Source of the DNA: CAYOUV01 sp963790075
Lineage (GTDB): Bacteria > Chloroflexota > Anaerolineae > Anaerolineales > Villigracilaceae
Length of the DNA stretch: 64,000 bases
Assembly (NCBI GenBank): GCA_963790075.1
Contig: CAWBNG010000003.1
Coordinates: 816,353 to 880,352, forward strand
Direction: 5' to 3'
Of this stretch, positions 17,286 through 26,403 are shown piece after piece. Numbering within the stretch: the first letter of the stretch is position 1; every line of letters begins with the position of its first letter. Made by a program: the position numbers and the translations under genes. Under the pieces are notes generated by a model. That model was not told where the DNA came from. It made no database searches and saw nothing but the letters and a program-made list of their open reading frames with translations.

Positions 17286-17339
17286 TTATTCATATTTAAT
17301 CAGTAAAGTATGAATAACAGCAGGCCTTATTCATACTTT
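17286..17339. promoter_or_regulatory. Three-copy operator before the fic gene
   Basis: AAAGTATGAATAA (17305-17317) and TTATTCATACTTT (17327-17339) form a perfect 13-bp inverted repeat around 9 bp. A third copy, TTATTCATATTT (17286-17297), precedes them. The array ends 19 bp before the fic start, so a repressor bound there would block its promoter. A TTGCGT...TATAAA pair just upstream may be the promoter. Confidence 0.6.
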
Positions 17340-17358
17340 TTAAGAAGAAAACGAAAGC

Positions 17359-18519
17359 ATGCGACCAAACGATTTCAACGCTAACGCTTCCGGGCAAGTC
17401 ACCAAAACCCTGACCGGCTACTGGGCTTTCGTGCCTAAGCCCCTGCCTCCGCAAATCGCCTGGACCGACCACCTGCTTTCCCAGCTCTCGAAAGCGGATC
17501 GCAGCCTGGCGCGCCTGTCTGAAGTGGGCGGGGCTTTTCCGGCTCCGCAGGTTGTTGTGCGTCCTTTTATCCGACAGGAGGCGGTGCTCTCTTCGCGGAT
17601 TGAAGGCACGCATACGGATCTCGAAGGGCTCTACACCTACGAAGCCCGGCAACTCTTGCTCTTTGAGAACCAGCCTGATGCTCACGAAGTGTTCAATTAC
17701 GTGCGCGCCCTGGACTACGGCCTGGAGCGGGTCAAGCGCTTGCCGGTCAGCGTCAGATTGCTGGGTGAACTACATGCCCATTTGTTGGAAGGCGTGCGTG
17801 GTGAACTCCTGACCCCCGGAGAAATGCGGCGTAGCCAGAACTGGATCGGTGCGCCAGGTGCCACCATCCAGACGGCCAAGTTCGTACCGCCGCCAGTGGA
17901 TGAGATGCATGCGTGTTTGGCGCAGCTCGAACGGTTCATCCACGACCCATCCGACCTGCCTCCCTTGATCCGCCTGGGGATGATCCACTACCAGTTCGAA
18001 GCCATTCATCCCTTCCTGGACGGGAATGGCCGGGTGGGGCGCTTGCTGGTCAGCCTGCTGCTTTGCGGCTGGGAGCTTCTCCCGCAGCCGCTGCTGTACT
18101 TGAGCGCCTTCTTTGAAACGCATCGCCAGGAATATTACGACCATCTGCAGGCAATCAGCCAGCAGGGAGCCTGGGAAGCCTGGCTGGATTTCTTCTTGAC
18201 TGGGATCGATACGCAGGCCCGCGAGTCCCTCGGTCTCTTGCATCGTCTGGAACGTTTGTTGGATGAGTTGTATGCCCGTGTGAAAAGCGAGCGCATGCGC
18301 CAGCCCTTGAGAGAACTGATCGCATACTTGATCGGTCACCCGATCACCAGCGTGCGTCAAGCACAGCAGGGATTGGGATTGAAACACTACGACCCTGCCC
18401 AGCGTTATATCGAGAAGTTGGTTGAGTTGGGGATCTTGCAGCAGGTCGGCCAACGCGCCCGCAACCGTCTGTATCGCGCTCCGCAGATCATGCGCGCCAT
18501 TGAAGGCGAGACGGATTAG
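17359..18519 (+). CDS. Fic family protein with N-terminal inhibitory helix
   Basis: A 386-residue Fic protein, which typically transfers AMP from ATP onto a hydroxyl of a target protein. The active-site motif HPFLDGNGRVGRLL (about residue 215) is complete, including the catalytic His and the phosphate-binding GNGR. The inhibitory motif SSRIEGT (pattern S/TxxxE-G/N) at about residue 78 lies N-terminal to the Fic core, marking class II Fic proteins, whose activity is self-blocked until the helix moves. The last 90 residues look like a winged helix (SVRQAQQGLGLKHYDPAQRYIEKLVELGIL), common in Fic/DUF4172-type proteins and able to bind DNA; it might bind the repeats upstream of its own gene. No separate antitoxin gene is adjacent. 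Confidence 0.9.
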   Translation: MRPNDFNANASGQVTKTLTGYWAFVPKPLPPQIAWTDHLLSQLSKADRSLARLSEVGGAFPAPQVVVRPFIRQEAVLSSRIEGTHTDLEGLYTYEARQLLLFENQPDAHEVFNYVRALDYGLERVKRLPVSVRLLGELHAHLLEGVRGELLTPGEMRRSQNWIGAPGATIQTAKFVPPPVDEMHACLAQLERFIHDPSDLPPLIRLGMIHYQFEAIHPFLDGNGRVGRLLVSLLLCGWELLPQPLLYLSAFFETHRQEYYDHLQAISQQGAWEAWLDFFLTGIDTQARESLGLLHRLERLLDELYARVKSERMRQPLRELIAYLIGHPITSVRQAQQGLGLKHYDPAQRYIEKLVELGILQQVGQRARNRLYRAPQIMRAIEGETD

Positions 18520-18797
18520 GGGGGAAATTCAGGTATCCAGAAAAACCGGGGGGGAGTTTCGCGATCCTCGCGCTGCCAAATGAGAGCTGGCAGGATGCTG
18601 CACGAGGGGCATACTTTAAGACAAAACCAGTCAGAATTCCATCGAAGTTAAGGAGTTTCTGGCTGGTTTGCGTTTTGAGCACCAGAGTGAACTAATGGTC
18701 TTCCCCCAAGGCAAGTTCTGCTACGAAAACATCCATTCACACTTGGTCGAATTCAATCAAGTGGAACGAGACAAACTTTCATCCAACCTTTCTCTTT
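18520..18797. other. Gap without a convincing gene
   Basis: Between fic and the convergent permease gene. It holds two G-runs (18520s and 18550) and a short open frame at 18668 that overlaps the permease antisense; no start site, family similarity or hairpin of note. Confidence 0.4.
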
Positions 18798-19658
18798 TCA
18801 AGTGGATGTCGACCCACCACGGTGGTTCCCTTGATGCCAGGGTGTTATTAGGCGTTTTAAGATTTCCAATAATCCGACCATTCCAACACCCAAAATCACA
18901 ACAATCAACAGGATGGAATACATATCAACCATGCGCATGGTTTCCCATGAAAGCCAGAGTGCCGCCCCCAAACCTTTATTACCAAAAACCATTTCAATGC
19001 CGATCGTGAGGGTCAGCGCGTTGCGCAAAGACAAGCGCGCCCCGGTTAGAACAAAGGGCAAACTCCCGGGCCAAACAACCTTTCGGAAAATATCGAATCG
19101 CGTAGCGCCATAACTCTCCACAACATCATAATAGGTTGGGGAAATCTGCAGCACCCCCGCCATTGAATTGATCAGGAGGGGAAAGAAGGCTCCGAGACTG
19201 ATCATTGCGATCCGGGAAGTTTCGCCGATCCCTAAAAAGATGATAAAAAGTGGTAACAATGCGAACTTGGGGATGGGATGAAGCCCTGCGATGATAGGAT
19301 CAAGGACAGCACGCAGCCGACGGGACCAACCCATCAGTAGGCCCAAAACCATCCCAGCCCCGCCTCCGATAAGAAAGCTTGAAATAATCCGGATGAAAGA
19401 AATCCTCAAATCCTGAGTGTATTTTCCATCAAGCAATCCGTTGAAAAAAGACGCGAAAATCAGCGTGGGCGCAGGGAATAAAATCTTGGACAATTTCCCG
19501 GTCTGTGCAAACGCTTCCCATACAGCTAAAAATCCCAATACCAAAACCAGGCTAACAAGACCTCCGCGCCTGCGCAGAAATTCATCAACAGCTGTCGTGT
19601 TTAGCTTAGCCGAAGCTCTTGGCGTACTTCTTTTTCCAGAATTTCCCAAATTTGCCAT
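18798..19658 (-). CDS. SsuC/TauC-type ABC transporter permease
   Basis: Membrane subunit of a nitrate/sulfonate/thiamine-precursor type importer, 286 residues. About six hydrophobic segments are seen. The conserved ATPase-contact loop is SYGATRFDIFRKVVWPGSLPFVLTGARLS in the second half (EAA-like), and HPIPKFALLPLFIIFLGIGE is typical of the SsuC/TauC family. It overlaps the ATPase gene by 58 bp. The ligand cannot be told from the permease; the binding protein two genes upstream is of the NMT1/SsuA kind. The adjacent NRPS-like gene in the same strand suggests they act on related compounds. Confidence 0.88.
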   Translation of the reverse strand: MANLGNSGKRSTPRASAKLNTTAVDEFLRRRGGLVSLVLVLGFLAVWEAFAQTGKLSKILFPAPTLIFASFFNGLLDGKYTQDLRISFIRIISSFLIGGGAGMVLGLLMGWSRRLRAVLDPIIAGLHPIPKFALLPLFIIFLGIGETSRIAMISLGAFFPLLINSMAGVLQISPTYYDVVESYGATRFDIFRKVVWPGSLPFVLTGARLSLRNALTLTIGIEMVFGNKGLGAALWLSWETMRMVDMYSILLIVVILGVGMVGLLEILKRLITPWHQGNHRGGSTST

Positions 19659-20368
19659 CTAATTTCCTTCAACACTGGATGGTCTTTCGCGGTGAGGTCC
19701 CGCGGCCGCTTAATATCCACCCGGATATCTTCATATATTCTTCCGGGGCGGTCGGTCAAGACAATGACACGATCACCCAAAAGAATAGCCTCATCGATAT
19801 CATGGGTAACGAATAAGACCGTCTTACGCTCAACGCGCCAGATCTTCAGCAATTCTTCCTGGAGAATGATGCGAGTCTGAGCATCCAAAGCGGCAAATGG
19901 CTCATCCATCAGCAAAATATCAGGGTTGGTGAGAAAGGCGCGCGCCAAGGCAACCCTTTGACGCATCCCGCCGGACAGTTCGTGAGGATAATGATCCTGA
20001 AAACCGTCAAGTTTAATACGCTTCATAAACGCGATCACCTGGGCTTTGCGGATTGCGCTGGGAACTCTCTTTAATTCCAATCCCAACCCGATATTTTCCA
20101 TGACAGTCATCCAGGGCAATAAGCCCTGGTCTTGGAAGACGAATGCCACACTGGGTTGCGTACTGCCAAGATATGAAATCTCACCCGTGCTAGGCTTTAG
20201 CAGCCCGGCAACAATCTTTAGTAAAGTCGTTTTGCCACAGCCGCTTGGCCCAACAATAGAGACAAATTCGTGCTCTTCGATCTCAAAATTGATGTCGGTT
20301 AATGCATCGACTTCACGCTTGGTATTTTTTGCAAAATCTTTACTGATATTTTTGAGAATGATTTTCAT
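19601..20368 (-). CDS. SsuB/TauB-type ABC transporter ATPase
   Basis: The ATPase subunit of the importer, 255 residues. Walker A is GPSGCGKTTLLKIVAGL, the Q-loop is FVFQDQGLLPWMTV (characteristic of the SsuB/TauB/NrtD group), the signature is LSGGMRQRVALARAF, Walker B is ILLMDEPFAALDAQTR, and the H-loop is VTHDIDEA. All residues for ATP hydrolysis are present. The start lies 25 bp downstream of the NRPS-like gene stop and the permease overlaps its end, so all three are read from one minus-strand transcript. Confidence 0.92.
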   Translation of the reverse strand: MKIILKNISKDFAKNTKREVDALTDINFEIEEHEFVSIVGPSGCGKTTLLKIVAGLLKPSTGEISYLGSTQPSVAFVFQDQGLLPWMTVMENIGLGLELKRVPSAIRKAQVIAFMKRIKLDGFQDHYPHELSGGMRQRVALARAFLTNPDILLMDEPFAALDAQTRIILQEELLKIWRVERKTVLFVTHDIDEAILLGDRVIVLTDRPGRIYEDIRVDIKRPRDLTAKDHPVLKEIRWQIWEILEKEVRQELRLS

Positions 20369-20392
20369 GAGGGATGGTTTTTCTTACCGTAT

Positions 20393-23014
20393 TCATCCAA
20401 TATAGGTATTTAGTATTTCTGCCAAATAAATCACAGCAGGCTCGAACAAGATGCTACCATGATAACAATCCAGTTCATGGATCGCCAACTCCCCAATCTT
20501 GATTTGATCCCATCCATTGGATGGGTAAGTGTTGTAGGGCCCACGTTGAGCCTTAAACAGTATGACGCGTCCAGGGTAGGGTTTTGGGTGATACTTAAGT
20601 CCAGCAGCCTTGTTAGCATTCTCGGTTTGTTTAATATCTTCTGATACAGAGGAACTCTTATGTATACGCCTGAGCCTAACATACCTTTTGAGGATGCTGT
20701 CCAGTTCTGTAAAAAGCTTCTCTCGATAAAACTTCAAATAATCCAACCGGCCTTGCCAACTCGAATGCAGCAGGATTGTAAGGTGTTTTTTAAACAACAT
20801 CCAATAATAACGAGGGCTGCTCTCATCAAATATGTACTCAGCCATGTTATAGGTATCCAACATGGCCAAAATGGGAATTTCTTCCCCCATTTGGACAAGC
20901 TGGCAAGCCATATCATAGGCAACCTTTCCTCCCATTGATTCGCCCACAAGAATGTACGGACCATGGGGGACAACTTTTTTGATTGCATTAATATAGAAGG
21001 TGGCCTTTGACTCAATTCGCCGCAGCGGTTTATGCTCACTCACCCCCGATAATTCCTGCAGAGCATAGACTGGCGTCTCTGATTCTATTTCTCGTGCCAG
21101 GTACCGGATGCGGGTTGGATAACCAGCCTTGCCCGGAATGAAAAACAGGGGGGCATGATTTCCCTGTGATTTGATGGTTATGACCGTTGAAAAATCCTGG
21201 CTGGTGTCCTGGTCTCTGATAATTTCAGCCTGTCTGCGAATTGTGGAGGCGGATAGCAAAGTTGATACCGGTAAATTCCGACCCAAAACTCGTTCAATCT
21301 GGATGAAGAGCAGGACGCCAATCAACAAATCGCCGCCCACTTCGAAGAAATCATCCGAAACACCAATCCCATCTATCCCGATTTCATCTTCCCAGATTTT
21401 CACCAGGGTTGCTTCCAATTCATTTGAAGGAGGCTCGTAGGGGTTAGATAGCTGCGGGCGCATCATTTTCGGAACAGGCAGCTGGTTCCGCGCCAATTTG
21501 CCTGTATGCGTCAATGGAAATTGCTCAAGTTTTATGAAGTAATGGGGTAATAACTGAGTAGGCAGTCGTTCTGCTAAAAATTTTCGCAAATCCGAAGTCG
21601 GGATCGCTATCCCTTGCTCTCCTATGTAATAGGCTACCAATTTCTTATTGCCCTTTCGGTCATCAAACGCCTTGAACGCAACTTGAACGATTCCAGGGTA
21701 TTTCAACATATGTGCTTCGAGGCTGTTCAGCTCAATGCGAACCCCCTTGATCTTGACCATATCATCCAATCGTCCGAGATGGAATAACTGGCCATCCTTT
21801 CGCAGTTTACCGCGATCACCCGTCCGATAGTAATGATAGGTTGGTTTTTTCGGATCTTGGATAAATCTTTCTTTTGTCAATTTCGGGTTGTTGATATAAC
21901 CTTGCGCCAGGGTATCGCCATATACCACGATCTCGCCTGTTTCACCAACCGGCAATTCATTACCGTTACCATCCCAAATCAAAACCTTTATGCCTTCGTT
22001 TGGAATGCCGCATGGAATTTCACTCTCTTCAAAATCATAATTGGGTGGAAACAGTTTGCTCGCGATCCCCAAGGTTTCCGTGGAGCCAAAACTAACATAA
22101 ATATAATCCAGATTTGGAAAATGTTTTTTAAGGTTCTTAATATCACCGGGCAAAACTTTTTCTCCTCCCACATGCCCGAAGGTTACGGTTGGAAATTGAT
22201 CACCTGGTCTCAACGTGTTCGCCCAGGTGCGAAATACGGTTGCGGATGAGCTATAACTAGTAATTTTTTGTTTTCGTATCCAATCAGCCAGCCCTACAAA
22301 TCCATCTTCCTTGATATTGTAATAATAAAGGGTCAATCCAATCATCAACGCAGCAAATACAAGGGTATGTGGCGCGGAGAATGTAAAGCTGGATAGTTGC
22401 AATACCCGGTCCCGCGCATTGTGATTGCGTGTTGTGCATTTTTGATATGCTCCGTATGCCAAATAGCGATAGGTTTCGATTGCCCCCTTTGGCTCACCAC
22501 TAGAACCAGAGGTGAACAATATTTGCACCCAATCATCCGGTTGATAATGAACGATTGGCTCCGGGACCTGAGCAGCGAGATCAAGCGCGTCAAAATTCAG
22601 GAGCGCAGTTCCCGGTCCAATTAGGGATTTTGCTTGGGTAAAATTCTCCTGGTCGGTCAGGATGATTTTTATTTCAGCATCATCCAGGATGGAATTCAAT
22701 GTTCTGGCAGGAAATGTGACGTCCAAAGGGACGAAATAATATCCTGCTTTGAGCGTTCCCATCATCGCAGGAATAATTTTAAGCGGATCGTTGAGGAATA
22801 GCCCGACACCGACCTTGGCAGACTGAGAGCGGCCAAGTAGAGCTGCACAAATTACATTGGCCTGGAGATTTACTTCCTTGTAGGTCAATTTTCCGTTTTT
22901 TGAAACAATAAAATCCTTATCAGAAAAACGGTTGACCGTCTCATTGATCAATTCCCAAAAGTTGTCTAATACACCTTTTTTTGTATAAGGATTGTGTGAT
23001 AAATCAATTGTCAT
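20393..23014 (-). CDS. NRPS-like adenylation-carrier-thioesterase protein with lost carrier Ser
   Basis: An 873-residue A-T-TE protein. The adenylation domain (about 15-500) has A3 LFTSGSSGEPKGAIE, A5 SFGSTETLG, A7 YRTGDRGKLRKDGQLFHLGR, A8 VKIKGVRIEL and the A10 lysine in TGKLARNQLP, so it should activate a carboxylic acid. The thioesterase (about 610-873) has GESMGG with the nucleophile Ser, an Asp in AMLDTYN and a terminal His in CYHGSIL. The carrier domain reads DDFFEVGGDLLIG: the Ser that carries phosphopantetheine (GGDS) is Leu at about residue 563 (TTG where TCG would give Ser; 21326-21328). No condensation domain exists. It follows the binding-protein gene and precedes the ABC ATPase and permease genes. 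Confidence 0.88.
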   Translation of the reverse strand: MTIDLSHNPYTKKGVLDNFWELINETVNRFSDKDFIVSKNGKLTYKEVNLQANVICAALLGRSQSAKVGVGLFLNDPLKIIPAMMGTLKAGYYFVPLDVTFPARTLNSILDDAEIKIILTDQENFTQAKSLIGPGTALLNFDALDLAAQVPEPIVHYQPDDWVQILFTSGSSGEPKGAIETYRYLAYGAYQKCTTRNHNARDRVLQLSSFTFSAPHTLVFAALMIGLTLYYYNIKEDGFVGLADWIRKQKITSYSSSATVFRTWANTLRPGDQFPTVTFGHVGGEKVLPGDIKNLKKHFPNLDYIYVSFGSTETLGIASKLFPPNYDFEESEIPCGIPNEGIKVLIWDGNGNELPVGETGEIVVYGDTLAQGYINNPKLTKERFIQDPKKPTYHYYRTGDRGKLRKDGQLFHLGRLDDMVKIKGVRIELNSLEAHMLKYPGIVQVAFKAFDDRKGNKKLVAYYIGEQGIAIPTSDLRKFLAERLPTQLLPHYFIKLEQFPLTHTGKLARNQLPVPKMMRPQLSNPYEPPSNELEATLVKIWEDEIGIDGIGVSDDFFEVGGDLLIGVLLFIQIERVLGRNLPVSTLLSASTIRRQAEIIRDQDTSQDFSTVITIKSQGNHAPLFFIPGKAGYPTRIRYLAREIESETPVYALQELSGVSEHKPLRRIESKATFYINAIKKVVPHGPYILVGESMGGKVAYDMACQLVQMGEEIPILAMLDTYNMAEYIFDESSPRYYWMLFKKHLTILLHSSWQGRLDYLKFYREKLFTELDSILKRYVRLRRIHKSSSVSEDIKQTENANKAAGLKYHPKPYPGRVILFKAQRGPYNTYPSNGWDQIKIGELAIHELDCYHGSILFEPAVIYLAEILNTYIG

Positions 23015-23028
23015 TTTTTACCTAATAA

Positions 23029-23067
23029 AAAAGGGTTAGGCAGTAATATTCCTTTACCTAACCCTTT
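23029..23067 (-). terminator. Terminator/attenuator between binding-protein and NRPS-like genes
   Basis: AAAGGGTTAGG and CCTAACCCTTT form a perfect 11-bp stem around a 16-nt loop. On the minus strand the stem runs into TTTTTTATT. It lies after the binding-protein stop and before the NRPS-like start, so it probably lets only part of the transcripts continue into the downstream genes. Confidence 0.75.
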
Positions 23068-23077
23068 GTGTTTTGGT

Positions 23078-24121
23078 TTATTTTGAAGGGTTTGTTGTCT
23101 GATCCAACTGAGTCAGAGCTTCCTTCAATAAGCTCGGATCCCAAAACTGCTCTTCCGTAATTGCATGATCGAGGGACCCCTGTTCAATGCTCCACTGCTG
23201 GAAGCCAGCCACAGAAGCTTTAAAGTCAATTGAGCCGTCATTGTTTATCGTTACCCAACAAGCGTTTCGCAGTATCTCTGGGCTTTCACTAGTATATTTA
23301 GCCATAATCTCAACGTTGCGGTCAGTTTTGCCTTCATTGTACTGCCGGACACCCCTCAGGTAAGCAGTCAAAAAACGAATGCCTGCCTCGCAATTCGTGA
23401 CCAGCAAATTCTTACCAAATACCAAAACAGATGTTTGATATGAACCATATACATCTGCGCCGCGAGCAGCCAAAACCGCATTACCGCTACTCAATACGCG
23501 GGAAATCGTTAATTCAGTGGTTGCTACAGCATCTATTGTCCCATTGGACAGCGCATCCGCAAAGCTGGCAGTCGGAACGTCACTGATGTTGACATCCTCA
23601 AAGGTCAAACCAGCCTGCGCCAGATAGAGACTGAGAAGATAACCACTGGGGCCGGTTGTCACAGAGGCAATTGTGCGCCCGGCCAGATCTGCAGGTCCCG
23701 TCACCGCTCCACTGTCATATAAATCTTTTCGAACCAAGATGCCGTGGTAAGTGCAAGAATCGTCAGGGGAAACATGACCACGATCCGCCACCACCTTGAT
23801 GCTATCTTCCTGCCCCAGGACATTTAAAAGGCCAGAACTAAGAGCACCGGCATAAACATCCAAATCGCCATTAACGATCAAAGGAATCGCTTCAGTCGAA
23901 CGATTGAAAGTAACATATTCGATTTTGATCCCAGCTTCCTCGAAATAGCCTTCAGCCTCTGCAATGAATATCGGGGCATAGCTGGTCAGGGCGGCACTGT
24001 TCATTTTCAGCGTGATCATTTCCGGCTCAGCAGGTTGCGCAGCCGAGTTCTTCCCGCCGCTACAGGACGTTACCAACAGAATCAGCACCACGGACAAAAT
24101 TGCGTATTTGTTCGCTTTCAC
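23078..24121 (-). CDS. NMT1/SsuA-type ABC substrate-binding lipoprotein
   Basis: A 347-residue solute receptor anchored by lipid: hydrophobic signal ILSVVLILLVTSC with lipobox VTSC at residue 20, then a short linker. The fold marks of the SsuA/THI5-like family (PBP type 2) are SYAPIFIAEAEGYFEEAGIK, NGDLDVYAGALSSGLLN, DLAGRTIASVTTGPSGYLLS and ALSNGTIDAVATTELTI. Such receptors bind sulfonates, pyrimidine precursors or other small ligands. It is first gene of the minus-strand operon that continues, past an attenuator, into the NRPS-like, ATPase and permease genes. The ligand is unknown. Confidence 0.87.
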   Translation of the reverse strand: MKANKYAILSVVLILLVTSCSGGKNSAAQPAEPEMITLKMNSAALTSYAPIFIAEAEGYFEEAGIKIEYVTFNRSTEAIPLIVNGDLDVYAGALSSGLLNVLGQEDSIKVVADRGHVSPDDSCTYHGILVRKDLYDSGAVTGPADLAGRTIASVTTGPSGYLLSLYLAQAGLTFEDVNISDVPTASFADALSNGTIDAVATTELTISRVLSSGNAVLAARGADVYGSYQTSVLVFGKNLLVTNCEAGIRFLTAYLRGVRQYNEGKTDRNVEIMAKYTSESPEILRNACWVTINNDGSIDFKASVAGFQQWSIEQGSLDHAITEEQFWDPSLLKEALTQLDQTTNPSK

Positions 24122-24530
24122 GTAGACCTCCTAATAAATTCAAAGTTGGGCAAATTTAAAACTTATTTACTGACAGAACTTTAAAACGGTTGATATTCAC
24201 GGGATAAGACAAGATTAGGTGTTCGGGATTAAAGGAGCTGCGCCCATGGGCATCGGCAACAAATTGTACACTCACTCGGAAATGGCATTCGTGCCATTGG
24301 TAGCTACCAGTCACGCACATCGTCTTTCGAATTGGTTATGGATCGTGAGTGGCATTTTGTAGCGAATCGGATTCTAACACTCATTATTCTTAATCACTAT
24401 GTTTCCAAAATAGTTACGCCCAATCATAAAGCAGCCCCAGATCCGGAATTTTGGGATGATTTATAATTCCATAGATATGAAGATTTTAGAATTTTGAAAC
24501 CTAACGCGCAGCCGAAGGAATAGCACAACA
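24122..24530. other. Divergent intergenic region
   Basis: 409 bp between the minus-strand import operon and the plus-strand exporter. It should hold both promoters. One hairpin with a TTCG tetraloop (AATGGCA-TTCG-TGCCATT, 24281-24298) is seen. No gene is evident. Confidence 0.5.
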
Positions 24531-25379
24531 TTGATCAATCCAAACGCCCAATTATCTAACTCGCATCGAACAATAATTGAACCCATGCACGGTTGGTTTA
24601 ACCTCAACCTCAGGGAGCTTTGGACGTATCGCGAATTGTTCTGGATCCTGGCTTTGCGCGAAGTTCAATTGCGGTATCGGCAAACCATACTGGGTGTTGC
24701 CTGGGTTGTGATACAACCCCTGATGACAACTGCTATCTTCACAGTTATATTTGGGCGGCTGTTGAATATCACCTCAGATAATGTTTCATATGAATTATTT
24801 GCCTTTGCCGGGCTTTTGCCCTGGGGCATCTTTTCGCAATCCATCCAGAGGGCTGGCATCAGCCTGACACGCGATATTCGCCTCATCACCCGGATATTTT
24901 TCCCGAGAATTATTATTCCTGTTGCAAACGCCATGTCGACTCTGGTTGACTTTTTGGTATCCTTGACGATTTTTATCTTCCTGTTGGTAGTTTATAAAAT
25001 TCCGATATCCGTCAATATATTATCAATTCCAATCTTTCTCATTTTCAACCTACTTTTGGCAATAGGGGTCGGTATTATTTTTGCAGCCCTAAATGTCTAT
25101 TATCGTGATTTCACTTATGTATTGCCATTTGTGATCCAGATTTGGTTGTACGCTTCCCCTTTGGTCTATTCTTCGACAGTGATTCCCAAAAATTGGGCCT
25201 GGATTTATGACTTAAATCCAATGGTTGGGATTATTGATGGCTTTCGCTGGGCATTTTTTGGAACAACCGATTTCCCCTTAGCTTCCTTGAGTTATTCAAT
25301 CGTTGTCAGCCTGGTTATTTTCTTGATTGGCTTGGTTATATTCCAACGCTTGGAGCGAAAATTCGCGGACGTAATCTGA
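24531..25379 (+). CDS. Polysaccharide ABC exporter permease (Wzm-like)
   Basis: A 282-residue ABC-2 type membrane protein that exports lipid-linked polysaccharide (Wzm/TagG/RfbA family). The N-terminal amphipathic stretch LRELWTYRELFWILALREVQ and RYRQTILGVAWVVIQPL are typical, followed by six hydrophobic segments and the NPMVGIIDGFRWAFFG region. The open frame starts at a TTG with AAGGAA about 10 nt upstream; an internal ATG at 24585 is a possible alternative. The stop overlaps the Wzt-like ATPase start by one base. Together they form a two-gene exporter for the polysaccharide probably assembled by the locus at 28-41 kb. Confidence 0.88.
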   Translation: MINPNAQLSNSHRTIIEPMHGWFNLNLRELWTYRELFWILALREVQLRYRQTILGVAWVVIQPLMTTAIFTVIFGRLLNITSDNVSYELFAFAGLLPWGIFSQSIQRAGISLTRDIRLITRIFFPRIIIPVANAMSTLVDFLVSLTIFIFLLVVYKIPISVNILSIPIFLIFNLLLAIGVGIIFAALNVYYRDFTYVLPFVIQIWLYASPLVYSSTVIPKNWAWIYDLNPMVGIIDGFRWAFFGTTDFPLASLSYSIVVSLVIFLIGLVIFQRLERKFADVI

Positions 25380-26164
25380 TGACGGAAGCAATCATTCAAG
25401 TCAGTAATTTATCGAAGCTCTACCGCATTCGCCCTAACACCGGAATTGGTTTGAGGTACAGCCGAACCATCCTGGTTGATGATATTGCCCGCCTGGCAAA
25501 CCGAATACGGGGAGCAGAAGCCAGCGACAAAAAAATAGACTTTTGGGCTCTTAGGAACATTTCCTTTGAAGCACACCAGGGCGACACGATCGGGATTATC
25601 GGTAGAAACGGCGCAGGGAAAAGCACTCTTTTAAAGATATTGGGGCGGGTGACAAGTCCAACTTCAGGGCGTGCTGAAATTCTGGGTCGGGTTGGCTCTT
25701 TACTGGAAGTTGGCACAGGTTTTCATTCTGAATTAACCGGGCGGGAAAACATTTTTATAAGCGGTGCAATTTTAGGTATGCCGCGGGCAGAGATCAAACG
25801 AAAATTTGACGAGATCGTTGCCTTTTCCGGCGTCGAAGATTTTTTGGAAACCCCGGTTAAAAGATTTTCTTCTGGCATGGAAGTTCGACTCGCTTTTTCA
25901 GTAGCTGTCCATCTAAAACCAAGTGTCCTATTGGTCGATGAGGTCCTATCAGTTGGTGATGCAACTTTTCGAGAAAAAAGTCTTCAGAAAATTCGAGATT
26001 TTTCCAAAAATGGCGGTACGATCCTGTTTGTCAGCCATAACATGACAACGGTTGCTTCGTTATGCAATAAAGCCCTCGTCATCGAGGATGGACAAATCAC
26101 TTACCCTGTTGGACCGGTTCAACCTGCGATTGAACATTATCTGACGCGGTCACTACCAAAATGA
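25379..26164 (+). CDS. Polysaccharide ABC exporter ATPase (Wzt-like)
   Basis: The ATPase partner of the Wzm-like permease, 261 residues. Walker A IIGRNGAGKSTLLKIL, the loop VGSLLEVGTGFHSELTGREN that is diagnostic of the Wzt/TagH/KpsT group, signature FSSGMEVRLAFSVAV, Walker B VLLVDEVLSVGD and H-loop FVSHNMTTV are all present. There is no long C-terminal carbohydrate-binding domain of the kind found in O9a-type Wzt, so export probably does not depend on recognising a modified chain end. It starts one base inside the permease stop. Confidence 0.92.
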   Translation: MTEAIIQVSNLSKLYRIRPNTGIGLRYSRTILVDDIARLANRIRGAEASDKKIDFWALRNISFEAHQGDTIGIIGRNGAGKSTLLKILGRVTSPTSGRAEILGRVGSLLEVGTGFHSELTGRENIFISGAILGMPRAEIKRKFDEIVAFSGVEDFLETPVKRFSSGMEVRLAFSVAVHLKPSVLLVDEVLSVGDATFREKSLQKIRDFSKNGGTILFVSHNMTTVASLCNKALVIEDGQITYPVGPVQPAIEHYLTRSLPK

Positions 26165-26403
26165 CTCCTTGGCCATAACAAAAGGAAAGATCGGACTGCA
26201 GCTCAGGAGCGGGGTTTGCATTCCCGGTGGAGCATCTGCAAATGGTAACTCAAATGAAAGCTGGCATTCCCCGGCTGGTGGGCCAGGATCAGGGCATCAA
26301 GAACGGAGTGTAGAGCAAAAACCCACTTAACAGATATGTTAGGTATAAAATTAAAAAAAAAGATATAATGAAAAAGATTTCAAGTACTTCATGAGAGGCA
26401 AGT

